From assembly GCF_001544535.1 (NCBI RefSeq), contig NZ_FCON02000054.1, forward strand, positions 1 through 49,879: a stretch of 49,879 nt of DNA, written 5' to 3'. This DNA is from Caballeronia choica. GTDB taxonomy: Bacteria; Pseudomonadota; Gammaproteobacteria; Burkholderiales; Burkholderiaceae. Below are positions 1 through 7,397 of this stretch, piece after piece. Each line of letters begins with the position of its first letter. Positions within the stretch are counted from its first letter, which is position 1. Made by a program: the position numbers and the translations under genes. Under the pieces are notes generated by a model that made no database searches, had not been told where the DNA came from, and saw nothing but the letters and a program-made list of their open reading frames with translations.

Positions 1-66
1 AGCAAATAAACCAAAAACAAAACAAGTTCCATAGGAGCACAAGCGCATCAAACGGCGTAAACCACA

Positions 67-96
67 CCCCACCCCCAACCCCAAGCGCCAGCCCCC
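67..96 (-). other. Predicted G-quadruplex motif downstream of kguT
   Basis: The plus strand carries four C-runs (C4 at 67-70, C5 at 72-76, C4 at 79-82, C5 at 92-96), so the minus strand, which is the transcribed strand of the kgu operon, has four runs of at least four G separated by loops of 9, 2 and 1 nt. It lies just after the kguT stop, in the mRNA tail or the spacer to the next gene. The fold is predicted from sequence only. Confidence 0.5.
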
Positions 97-100
97 AATC

Positions 101-1390
101 CTACCGCGCAGCAAGCTTCCCCCCGCTCTGCGCCGCACCCTGCTGCGGCTTCACGGCAAGTGTAAGCACCACGGCAGCCACGAGCGCCACGCTCATGAAC
201 ACATACGAGGCCCCCGGCGACCCGGTCGCCCCATTCAGATACCCCACGACATACGACCCGACGAACGACCCCAGCGCGCCCATGCTGTTGATCAGCGCCA
301 TCGCCCCGCCGGCGACATTCTTCGGCAACAACTCCGGCACGATCGCAAAAAACGGCCCGTACGGCGCGTACATCGCGGCACCGGCAATCACGAGCAATGC
401 GTACGAAGCCCAGAAATTCGTCGACCCGAGCAAATACGATCCCGCAAACGCCACCGCGCCAATCAGCAGGAACGGCCACACAAAAAGCTTCCGGCGATCC
501 AGCTTGTCCGACGCCCACGACGCCGCGATCATCGCAATGGTCGCGGCAAGATACGGCACGGCCGATAGCCACCCCGTCTCCACCATGCCGAAACTCGACG
601 CATTCTTCAGAATCGACGGCAGCCACAGCACGAAACCATACACGCCAATGCTCCAGCAGAAATACTGCGCGCACAACTTGATCACCGCCGGCGAGCGGAA
701 CGCTTCGCCATAGTTCTTCACCGGCTTGATCGCGGCCTGCTCGGCGCGCAAGGTGGCGTCGAGATCGCTCTTTTCCTGCGCGGTGAGCCACTTCGCCTCC
801 GCCGGCTTGTCCTGCACGATGAACCACCAGATCACCGCCCACACGATCGCCGGCACGCCTTCGGCAATGAACATGTGCCGCCAGCCGAAGGAATTCACCA
901 GATACCCGGACACCACCGACATCCACAGCACCGTCACCGGATTGCCGAGAATCAGGAAGGTGTTCGCCCGCGAACGCTCGGACTTCGTGAACCAGTTCGC
1001 GATGAAGACGAGCATCGCGGGCATCACGGCCGCCTCGACGACCCCGAGCACGAAGCGGATCACCATCAGCGAGGGAATGTTGCTCACCATGCCCGTGAGC
1101 GCCGCGCACCCGCCCCAGAGAACCAGGCTGACGAACACGAGCTTCTTCACGCTGCGCCGCTCGGCGTAGATCGCGCCGGGAATCTGGAAGAAGAAATAGC
1201 CGAGGAAAAACAGCGCGCCGATCAGCGACGACAGGCCCTTGCTGATCCCAAGGTCGTGGTTGATGCCGGCAGCGGCGGCGAAACCGTAGTTCGCGCGGTC
1301 GAGATACGCAAGGCTGTAGGTGATGAAGACGATCGGCATGATCGCCCACCAGCGGCGAACGGCTAGCTTGGGTGAGGTCGGGGTTTGCAT
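101..1390 (-). CDS. kguT: MFS transporter, probable 2-ketogluconate permease
   Basis: Inner-membrane major facilitator of 429 residues with about 12 hydrophobic segments and the early helix text SLAYLDRANYGFA, typical of the anion:cation symporter family that takes up sugar acids. The substrate is inferred from context: it is the last gene seen in a minus-strand set behind a KguE-type and a KguK-type gene, the same company kept by the Pseudomonas 2-ketogluconate permease. The gap to kguK is 64 nt, so it is probably in the same transcript. The ATG gives the expected length for the family. The reductase kguD, often part of this operon, would lie left of the window if present. Another hexonate transported by the same family cannot be excluded. 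Confidence 0.8.
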   Translation of the reverse strand: MQTPTSPKLAVRRWWAIMPIVFITYSLAYLDRANYGFAAAAGINHDLGISKGLSSLIGALFFLGYFFFQIPGAIYAERRSVKKLVFVSLVLWGGCAALTGMVSNIPSLMVIRFVLGVVEAAVMPAMLVFIANWFTKSERSRANTFLILGNPVTVLWMSVVSGYLVNSFGWRHMFIAEGVPAIVWAVIWWFIVQDKPAEAKWLTAQEKSDLDATLRAEQAAIKPVKNYGEAFRSPAVIKLCAQYFCWSIGVYGFVLWLPSILKNASSFGMVETGWLSAVPYLAATIAMIAASWASDKLDRRKLFVWPFLLIGAVAFAGSYLLGSTNFWASYALLVIAGAAMYAPYGPFFAIVPELLPKNVAGGAMALINSMGALGSFVGSYVVGYLNGATGSPGASYVFMSVALVAAVVLTLAVKPQQGAAQSGGKLAAR

Positions 1391-1454
1391 GTTTGTCTCC
1401 GGTAATCTCGGTAGTCGCGAATATTTCGCAGATGTGCGCGGATATTCGGCTGGG

Positions 1455-2456
1455 TCAGGCGATGTTCAGCGTGGCTTTTGCCGTCTCGCCCGACAAGTTC
1501 TCGGGTGCTTCCAGAGCGGTCAACTGGGCGCGCGTCGGCAGGCCTTCGCTGTCGCCGATCACCTGGATCGCGAGCGCGCCGATGCGGTTTCCGCGTTCCA
1601 GTGCGTGCCGCAAGTCGCGGCCTTCGAGCAGCGCGCTCACCACGCCGACCGCGAAGCCATCCCCGGCGCCGACCGTGTCGACGACCTTCGCGACCGGAAT
1701 CGCCGGCACGATGCCTTCGTCGTCCGCCGTGCGGAAGTACGCGCCGTGCGCGCCGAGCTTGACGATCACGCCCTTCGCGCCCTGATCGAGGTAGAAGCGG
1801 GCGATGTCCTCCGGCTTGTCGTAGCCCGTCAGCGCGAGACCTTCGCTCACGCCCGGCAACACCCAGTCGGCGAGCGCGGCAAGCGCGTTGAGCGACTCGG
1901 CCATCGCCTCGCGCGACGGCCAGAGCGTCGGGCGCAGGTTCGGATCGAAGGAAATGGTCTTGCCGGCAGCACGCATCTCGCGGGCCATGTGGAACGCGAG
2001 TTCGCACGAGGTCGCCGAAATCGCGGGCGCGACGCCCGTCAGGTGCAGGTGGCGGGCGCCGGTCACGTAGTCGGCGGCGTAATCGTCGAGCGACAGATGG
2101 CTCGCCGCCGACCCCTTCCGAAAATATTCGACCGCGGGATCGCTGCCGTCGTCGTTCTTCGATTTCAACTGGAAACCGGTCGGATAGCGATCGTCGAGCG
2201 TGACGCGGCTGGCGTCGATGCCTTCGGCCGCCAGCACGTCGAGCACGTAGCGCCCGAACGAATCGCGGCCGACGCGGCTCATCCAGCCCACCTTGAAACC
2301 GAGCCGCGACAGGCCGATCGCGACGTTCAGGTCGGCACCGGCCACGCGCTTCGTGAACTGGCCGACTTTCGCGAGATCGCCGGTCTCGGCGGCCACGAAC
2401 ATCGTCATGGCTTCACCGTAGGTCACGACATCGAGCGCTTGGGATTGTGCTTGCAT
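1455..2456 (-). CDS. kguK: PfkB-family sugar kinase, probable 2-ketogluconate kinase
   Basis: A 333-residue ribokinase/PfkB-family kinase. The N-terminal glycine-rich substrate segment (VTYGEAMTMF, then RVAGADLNVAIGLSRLG) and the C-terminal anion-hole/catalytic motif DTVGAGDGF are both present, so it looks active. Known KguK enzymes phosphorylate 2-ketogluconate to 2-keto-6-phosphogluconate in the cytoplasm; this assignment rests on the operon (KguE-like upstream by 53 nt, KguT-like downstream by 64 nt). PfkB kinases of KDG are close in sequence, so 2-dehydro-3-deoxygluconokinase is the main alternative. The frame stays open far upstream, but the ATG at 2456 begins the conserved fold and is preceded by a purine-rich AAGAGAAGAGA stretch. 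Confidence 0.82.
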   Translation of the reverse strand: MQAQSQALDVVTYGEAMTMFVAAETGDLAKVGQFTKRVAGADLNVAIGLSRLGFKVGWMSRVGRDSFGRYVLDVLAAEGIDASRVTLDDRYPTGFQLKSKNDDGSDPAVEYFRKGSAASHLSLDDYAADYVTGARHLHLTGVAPAISATSCELAFHMAREMRAAGKTISFDPNLRPTLWPSREAMAESLNALAALADWVLPGVSEGLALTGYDKPEDIARFYLDQGAKGVIVKLGAHGAYFRTADDEGIVPAIPVAKVVDTVGAGDGFAVGVVSALLEGRDLRHALERGNRIGALAIQVIGDSEGLPTRAQLTALEAPENLSGETAKATLNIA

Positions 2457-2509
2457 GATCTGTCTCTTCTCTTGAGGAATAGTCGCTTCGGACTCGTTTC
2501 CAGCTCGTT

Positions 2510-3307
2510 TCAGGCTGTCGCGAGCCACGCGACCCTGGCCGCCGCGTCGGCTTCGAGCGCCGCCGGGTCGAACGGGAATTCGATGCCGCGCGGGACGTCG
2601 CGCGGCAGCAGCGCGAGCAGCGCGGCGAAGTTGGCGTCGTCCGCCGCGGGCGCAACGGCGAAACGCCGCGCGCCCTCGCCCTGCACCGCCTTGCAGTGCA
2701 CGTAGCGGACGTGGCGCGCCAGGCGCTGCGCGGCGTCGAGCGGGTTTTCGCCGGCCCACAGCCAGTTGCCGGTGTCGAAGGTCATCGTGAGCGCGTCCGA
2801 ATCCAACGGCAACGCGTCGAACAATGCGGCGAACGCATCGATCGTGCCGCCCGCCCTCAACTGCCCGTTTTCGACGACCACCTGCGCGCGGGACGTCGAG
2901 ATCGCCGTCAGCGCGCGGTCGAGCGTGGCGGCGTCGGTCGCCGTGCCGTCCGGCGTTCCGCCCAGTTGCAGCTTGACGATGCGCGCGCCAAGCGCCGCGC
3001 CTTCGTCGATGGCCTGCGTGAGCGCGTCGCGATCGAGGGCGCCGTCGGCGGCGAAGAGCGTCGCGGGCGTCGAGAACACGGCCCACAGTCCGAGCGCGCG
3101 AATCTGCTCGCCGAGTTCGCGCAGCGCGCCGGCCGCCGCGTCGGATTCGTCCGCGAACAATTCGCGACGCACTTCGAATCCGTTCGCGCCTGCACGGGAA
3201 GCCGCCGCCGCCCAGTACGCGTGGCCGTCGCGGCGAATTGCCTCCGCCCCAAACGCGCTGGAGACGATCACCACTTCAGCCCGCGATTCGAATTTGCGCT
3301 CGTTCAC
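2510..3307 (-). CDS. kguE: KguE-like sugar phosphate isomerase/epimerase
   Basis: A 265-residue TIM-barrel protein of the xylose-isomerase-like (AP endonuclease 2) superfamily. Visible landmarks are VVENGQL near the middle, TFDTGNWLWAGENP and YVHCKA, which in this superfamily supply metal-binding acidic and histidine residues. It is the first gene of the kgu set. KguE is conserved in 2-ketogluconate operons, but its exact reaction is poorly established, so only the family role is given. The start is a GTG; AGGCGAG lies about 8 nt upstream and no better in-frame start is available before the operator at 3331-3348. Confidence 0.75.
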   Translation of the reverse strand: MNERKFESRAEVVIVSSAFGAEAIRRDGHAYWAAAASRAGANGFEVRRELFADESDAAAGALRELGEQIRALGLWAVFSTPATLFAADGALDRDALTQAIDEGAALGARIVKLQLGGTPDGTATDAATLDRALTAISTSRAQVVVENGQLRAGGTIDAFAALFDALPLDSDALTMTFDTGNWLWAGENPLDAAQRLARHVRYVHCKAVQGEGARRFAVAPAADDANFAALLALLPRDVPRGIEFPFDPAALEADAAARVAWLATA

Positions 3308-3330
3308 CTGAAATCTCGCCTGATCGTGTA

Positions 3331-3348
3331 AATGGAACCGGTTCCATT
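3331..3348. promoter_or_regulatory. PtxS-like palindromic operator of the kgu operon
   Basis: AATGGAACCGGTTCCATT is a perfect 18-bp palindrome centred on ACCGGT. It begins 24 nt upstream of the kguE start. LacI/GalR-family sites have this central-CG form, and the Pseudomonas 2-ketogluconate repressor PtxS binds TGAAACCGGTTTCA, which differs by only one base per half site. The likely function is repression of kguEKT until 2-ketogluconate is present. No LacI-type gene lies in the window. Confidence 0.75.
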
Positions 3349-3358
3349 CGTGGTTTTC

Positions 3359-3378
3359 AAAAAAGACGCCGTGGCGTC
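3359..3378 (-). terminator. Rho-independent terminator after the LysR gene
   Basis: GACGCC at 3365-3370 and GGCGTC at 3373-3378 form a perfect stem; on the minus strand it is followed by six T (A-run at 3359-3364). It sits 55 nt past the LysR stop at 3434 and before the kgu operator, so the LysR gene and kguEKT should be separate transcripts although they share a strand. Confidence 0.75.
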
Positions 3379-3433
3379 CTTGTCAAATCGAATGGTGCGC
3401 CCGGTGGTCGGAAGCGCGCCATAGTGGAATTCC

Positions 3434-4324
3434 CTAGCCCGAATTCGATTCGTTCAGGCACAGGTCGAGAAACCGCCCTGCGGCGCGCGACGGCGCGGCC
3501 GAATGCGGCATCAGGATCGAAAAACGCCGCGTCAGCGGTTCGGGCACGATTCTCAGACGCCGCAGCGCGCTGTCTTCGTGCCGCATCGACATCGCGGACA
3601 CGAAGCCGATGCCCATCCCCGCCCGCACCGCCTCCTTCACGCCCTCGACGCCCGCGATCTCCAGCGCGACGCGCAGCGGCGCGCCCGCGCGGGCAAACGC
3701 GCGCTCGACGATCTGCCGCACGCCCGAGCCGCCTTCGCGCAGCACGAGCGGATGCGCGGAGATCGCTTCGAGCGAGGCTTCGCCGCGCTCGGGCGCGAGC
3801 GGATGGGAAGCCGGCACGATCGCGACGATCTCGTCCTCGCGCCACGGCGTGACGCCCGTACCGGGGGGTAAATCCTCGCCGACCTGCCCCTCGATCATCG
3901 CGATGTCGAGCGCCGGCAGCGCGGCGACGATGTCGGACGTATTGCCATTGATGGTCGTGATGTCGACCTCGGGAAACTGCCGGTGGAACGCGGCGATCAG
4001 GTACGGCAGCAGGTAGCTTGCGGGCGTGGTGCTCGCGCCGATGCGCAGCAGGCCGCGTTCGAGGCCGCGCAGCGCGTCGCGGAAGGCGTGCGCCTGCTGG
4101 TAAGTCTCGCGGATCCGCGCCGCGTAATGGACCAGTTGCTCGCCGGCCGCCGTCAGCCGGACGCCGCGTCCGTCGCGCTGGTAAAGCGGCTCGCCGAACT
4201 CGTCCTGCAACTGGCGAAGCTGTCCCGACACCGCCGGTTGCGACAGATGTAGCGCAACCGCCGCGCGGCTGATATTCCCGTGCTCGGCGACGGTAGCGAA
4301 CGTTATAAGCTGGTCTGGGGTCAT
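3434..4324 (-). CDS. LysR-family regulator divergent from the YeiH-type exporter
   Basis: A 296-residue LysR-type regulator: winged HTH in residues 1-60 (TPDQLITFATVAEHGNIS, then LSQPAVSGQLRQLQ), followed by a periplasmic-binding-protein-like effector domain from about residue 90. The ATG at 4324 is chosen because it begins the standard LysR N-terminus; an upstream start at 4408 would add 28 residues that run back into the probable promoter. It is divergent from the gene at 4433, and LysR proteins usually control the neighbour they diverge from. The HTH resembles the CbbR/YeiE branch, which often accompanies YeiH-type exporters. The effector is unknown. Confidence 0.88.
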   Translation of the reverse strand: MTPDQLITFATVAEHGNISRAAVALHLSQPAVSGQLRQLQDEFGEPLYQRDGRGVRLTAAGEQLVHYAARIRETYQQAHAFRDALRGLERGLLRIGASTTPASYLLPYLIAAFHRQFPEVDITTINGNTSDIVAALPALDIAMIEGQVGEDLPPGTGVTPWREDEIVAIVPASHPLAPERGEASLEAISAHPLVLREGGSGVRQIVERAFARAGAPLRVALEIAGVEGVKEAVRAGMGIGFVSAMSMRHEDSALRRLRIVPEPLTRRFSILMPHSAAPSRAAGRFLDLCLNESNSG

Positions 4325-4335
4325 GGTGCCAATAA

Positions 4336-4352
4336 TATCGGCTATTCCGATA
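4336..4352. promoter_or_regulatory. Inverted repeat, candidate LysR binding site
   Basis: TATCGG and CCGATA flank a 5-nt spacer, a perfect 17-bp dyad in the 108-nt divergent gap. It also satisfies the T-N11-A rule of LysR recognition sites. It lies 12 nt from the LysR start, so it would allow autoregulation as well as control of the exporter. Confidence 0.5.
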
Positions 4353-4381
4353 CTTGGCATCCTAAATGACGATTTTTCACA

Positions 4382-4393
4382 TCGATATATCGA
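4382..4393. promoter_or_regulatory. Second palindrome in the LysR/YeiH gap
   Basis: TCGATATATCGA is a perfect 12-bp palindrome about 43 bp (centre to centre) from the dyad at 4336-4352 and about 40 nt upstream of the exporter ATG. The two sites have the arrangement of a LysR recognition site plus activation site, but the AT-rich core may instead be part of the promoter. Confidence 0.35.
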
Positions 4394-4432
4394 GTCTAGG
4401 ATAAGCACATCCCAAAATTAAGCCCATCCGCC

Positions 4433-5503
4433 ATGTCCACACTCCCGACAGCCCAGGATTTCGTCGCCAGCAAGCCGTCGACGCGCGGCCAGTTGAACGG
4501 CATTCTGTTCGTCGCGCTCTTCGCTGCCGCCGTCACGCGTCTTTCGGCGATTCCGGCCATCGCCGGCCTCGGCATCAGCCCGCTGATCGTCGGGATCGTC
4601 GCGGGGGCGCTCTATGGCAACGCGCTGCGCCACGGCATGCCCGATAGCTGGGCGGCCGGCGTCAACTTCTCGGCGCGCAAGCTGCTGCGCATCGCGGTTG
4701 CGTTCTTCGGCTTGCGCGTGAGCCTGCAGGAGATCGCGCAGGTCGGGCTGGCTGGCGTCACGGCATCGGTCTTGATCGTCGTGAGCACGCTCGCGATCGG
4801 CACCTGGGTTGGCATGAAGCTGATGAAGCTCGACCGCGACACCGCCCTCCTCACCGCCGCCGGCAGCGCGATCTGTGGCGCGGCCGCCGTGCTCGCGTTC
4901 GAGTCGACGCTGCAGTCGAAGCCGCATCAAAGCGCGATGGCGGTCGGCAGCGTGGTGCTGTTCGGCACGCTTTCGATGTTCCTCTACCCGATCGCGCTGC
5001 ACGCCGGCTGGCTGCCGCTCGACACGCTCGGCACGGGACTCTTCTTCGGCGGCACGATTCACGAAGTGGCGCAGGTGGTGGGCGCGGCGAGCAACTTGAG
5101 CCCGGAAGCCACGCATATCGCGACGATCGTCAAGATGACCCGCGTGATGCTGCTGGTGCCGGTGCTGCTCGGCCTGGGCCTGTGGCTGAACCGCTCGCGT
5201 GCGGCTCAGGGTGCGCAAGGCAAGCAAGGCGGCAAGCTCGCGGTGCCCTGGTTCGCGCTCGGCTTCCTCGCGCTGGTGATCGTCAACTCGCTGCACATCC
5301 TGCCGGAAGCCGCGACCAGCACGCTCAACATGCTCGACACCTTCGCGCTTACGATGGCGATGACCGCCCTCGGCATGGAAACGCGCATCGCGCAGATTCG
5401 TCAGGCTGGTCCGCGGGCACTCGCCACGGGCGCGATCCTGTATGTCTGGCTGATCGGCGGCGGACTGGCGATCACGCTGGGCGTCGAGCGGATGTTTGGC
5501 TGA
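4433..5503 (+). CDS. YeiH/UPF0324-family putative sulfate exporter
   Basis: A 356-residue inner-membrane protein with about ten hydrophobic segments. Family signatures are visible: GISPLIVGIVAGALYGNAL early, LLRIAVAFFGLRVSLQEI, AAGSAICGAAAVLA in the middle and FFGGTIHEVAQVVGA. The family is annotated as a putative sulfate exporter on limited evidence, so the substrate is uncertain. The gene is alone on its transcript, bounded by a divergent LysR gene and a terminator at 5521-5545. Length fits the family. Confidence 0.88.
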   Translation: MSTLPTAQDFVASKPSTRGQLNGILFVALFAAAVTRLSAIPAIAGLGISPLIVGIVAGALYGNALRHGMPDSWAAGVNFSARKLLRIAVAFFGLRVSLQEIAQVGLAGVTASVLIVVSTLAIGTWVGMKLMKLDRDTALLTAAGSAICGAAAVLAFESTLQSKPHQSAMAVGSVVLFGTLSMFLYPIALHAGWLPLDTLGTGLFFGGTIHEVAQVVGAASNLSPEATHIATIVKMTRVMLLVPVLLGLGLWLNRSRAAQGAQGKQGGKLAVPWFALGFLALVIVNSLHILPEAATSTLNMLDTFALTMAMTALGMETRIAQIRQAGPRALATGAILYVWLIGGGLAITLGVERMFG

Positions 5504-5520
5504 AGCAGGACCCGGTTGCG

Positions 5521-5545
5521 AAAGCCCCGCCGCGTGCGGGGTTTT
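5521..5545 (+). terminator. Rho-independent terminator after the YeiH gene
   Basis: CCCCGC (5525-5530) pairs with GCGGGG (5536-5541) across a 5-nt loop and is followed by four T and a further T-rich stretch. It lies 22 nt after the stop. Confidence 0.85.
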
Positions 5546-5652
5546 CGCTTTTGTGTGGCATGGACGATGCTCGAGGTTCACGCTGGTGCCCGGTGTCGTG
5601 TACCGTGTGCCCCGAGCGAACACCCGAGCAAGCCAATCCACGAGGAGACGCC

Positions 5653-6390
5653 ATGCCCTACGAACTGTATTACTGGGACGGCCTGCAAGGCCGTGGAGAA
5701 TTCGTCCGGCTTGCGCTGGAAGATGCGGGCGCGGAATACGTCGATGTCGCGCGCGGCACGAAGAAAAACGGCCAGGGCACCGACGCGATGCTGAAGCTGA
5801 TGGGCAGCAAGACCGAGCCGCACATCCCGTTCGCCCCGCCGTTCCTGAAGGATGGCGACCTGATCGTGCCGCACGTCGCGAACATCCTGCTCTACCTCGG
5901 GCCGAAGCTCGGCCTCGCGCCGAAGAACGAAGCGCAGCGCTACGTCGTGCATGGCCTGCAACTGACGATCGCGGACCTGGTCGCCGAAGTGCATGACACG
6001 CATCACCCGCTCGCCACCGACCTCTACTACGAAGACCAGAAGGAAGCGGCCAAGGTGCGCACCAGGAACTTCATCGAGCAGCGCATCCCGAAGTTCTTCG
6101 GCTACTTCGAGCGCGTGCTGAAGCAAAATCCCGACGGCGACACGCAGATGGCCGGCAAGACCACGACCTACGTCGACTTGTCGATGTTCCAGATCGTCGA
6201 AGGTCTCTCCTACGCGTTTCCGCGCGCGATGCGCAAATTCGGCCAGCACTATCCGCGCGTCGCCGCGTTGCGTGACGCGGTGCTCGAACGTCCGAACATC
6301 GCGAGCTACCTTGATTCCGAGCGGCGCATCCCGTTCAACGAATCAGGCATCTTCAGGCATTATCCCGAACTCGATCAGGACGCAAAGTAA
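5653..6390 (+). CDS. Glutathione S-transferase-like protein
   Basis: A 245-residue cytosolic protein. The N-terminus (YELYYWDGLQGRGEFVRLAL) has the tyrosine and GRGE pattern of GST thioredoxin-fold domains of the sigma/S-crystallin-like type, and the remainder is helical with the loop TTTYVDLSMFQIVEGL, typical of the GST C-terminal domain. The usual cis-proline segment is modified (TEPHIPFAPPFLKDGD). GGAG lies 9 nt before the ATG. The reading frame continues upstream, but the extra residues overlap the previous gene and its terminator. The aldo/keto reductase starts 37 nt downstream, so the two are probably co-transcribed. The substrate is unknown. Confidence 0.8.
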   Translation: MPYELYYWDGLQGRGEFVRLALEDAGAEYVDVARGTKKNGQGTDAMLKLMGSKTEPHIPFAPPFLKDGDLIVPHVANILLYLGPKLGLAPKNEAQRYVVHGLQLTIADLVAEVHDTHHPLATDLYYEDQKEAAKVRTRNFIEQRIPKFFGYFERVLKQNPDGDTQMAGKTTTYVDLSMFQIVEGLSYAFPRAMRKFGQHYPRVAALRDAVLERPNIASYLDSERRIPFNESGIFRHYPELDQDAK

Positions 6391-6427
6391 CGTCACCATC
6401 GTCCCAACGACATCCCAAGGAGCCAGC

Positions 6428-7231
6428 ATGATCGACACGATTCCCCCATTCGGTCTCGGCACGTTTCGCGTCGCCGCCGGAAAAACCGCGCAGTCTGTGA
6501 AGAGCGCGCTGCAACTCGGCTATCGTCATATCGATACCGCGCAGTACTACGACAACGAAGCCGAAGTCGGCCAGGGCCTGCGCGATTCCGGCATCCCGCG
6601 CGAGGACGTCTGGATCACGACGAAGGTCTGGTGGAACCGGCTCTCCCGCGACGCCCTGATCGCGAGCCTCGAAGAAAGTCACCGCAAGCTCGGCGTCGGC
6701 GCGATCGATCTCGTGCTGGTCCACTGGCCGTCGCCCGACAGTGTCGTGCCGATCGCCGAGACGCTCGCCGCGTTCCAGGAAGCGCGCAAGCTCGGGCTGC
6801 TCCGGCACTACGGCGTGTCCAATTTCACCGCGCCGCTGCTCGAGGAAGCGCTGCAGGCGCCGGGCGGCAGCGAGATCGTGACGAACCAGTTCGAAGTCAG
6901 CCCGTTTCTCGCGAATCGCGCGCTCGTCGAGGCGACGCAAAAGCTCGGCGTCAAGGTGACCGCGTACATGCCGCTCGCCGAAGGCCGCGCCCACAAGGAC
7001 GAGACACTCGTCGACATCGCGAAGAAGCACGGTGCGACGCCCGCGCAGGTGACGTTCGCATGGTTGCTGTCGCGCGGGATCGTGGTGCTGTCGGCGTCGA
7101 CGAACGCGGAGCACCAGCAGGTCAACTGGGACGCACAGAAGCTCAATCTCGACGCCGGCGATATCGCCCGCATCGACGCCCTCGACGAAGGCCGCCGCCA
7201 CGCGAATCCGCCGTTCGCGCCGAAGTGGTAA
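6428..7231 (+). CDS. dkgB: Aldo/keto reductase, DkgB-like
   Basis: A 267-residue NAD(P)H-dependent aldo/keto reductase, the same length as E. coli DkgB (2,5-diketogluconate reductase B). Catalytic tetrad landmarks are present: GYRHIDTAQYYDNEAEVG (Asp and Tyr), ITTKVW (Lys) and LVLVHWP (His). The nucleotide-binding end VLSASTNAEHQQVN is present. AAGGAG 6 nt before the ATG supports this start over an upstream one. It follows a GST-like gene closely and ends at a strong terminator, which suggests a two-gene detoxification unit for reactive carbonyls; the sugar-acid role of DkgB is an alternative given the nearby kgu genes. Confidence 0.82.
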   Translation: MIDTIPPFGLGTFRVAAGKTAQSVKSALQLGYRHIDTAQYYDNEAEVGQGLRDSGIPREDVWITTKVWWNRLSRDALIASLEESHRKLGVGAIDLVLVHWPSPDSVVPIAETLAAFQEARKLGLLRHYGVSNFTAPLLEEALQAPGGSEIVTNQFEVSPFLANRALVEATQKLGVKVTAYMPLAEGRAHKDETLVDIAKKHGATPAQVTFAWLLSRGIVVLSASTNAEHQQVNWDAQKLNLDAGDIARIDALDEGRRHANPPFAPKW

Positions 7232-7250
7232 TGCGCGCGATCCGCTCATG

Positions 7251-7286
7251 AAGCCCGGCCTCGCTGGTGAGTCCGGGCTTTTTTTC
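7251..7286 (+). terminator. Rho-independent terminator after the aldo/keto reductase
   Basis: AGCCCGG at 7252-7258 pairs with CCGGGCT at 7273-7279 and is followed by seven further T, 20 nt after the stop. Confidence 0.88.
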
Positions 7287-7397
7287 GCCGTCGCCCGGTG
7301 CTTACGACGACGCTTCTCCCGACGCTTCTAACACGCACCGGTCGAGTGCTATCCTTGCGGCGCCCTTTGCTCAACCCATCCCGAACGCCCCGCTCAC

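Noticed and set aside
4418-5641. Minus-strand frame of 407 codons opposite the YeiH gene
   Set aside because: Gln/His/Arg-rich shadow. It runs through a clear terminator and a divergent promoter.
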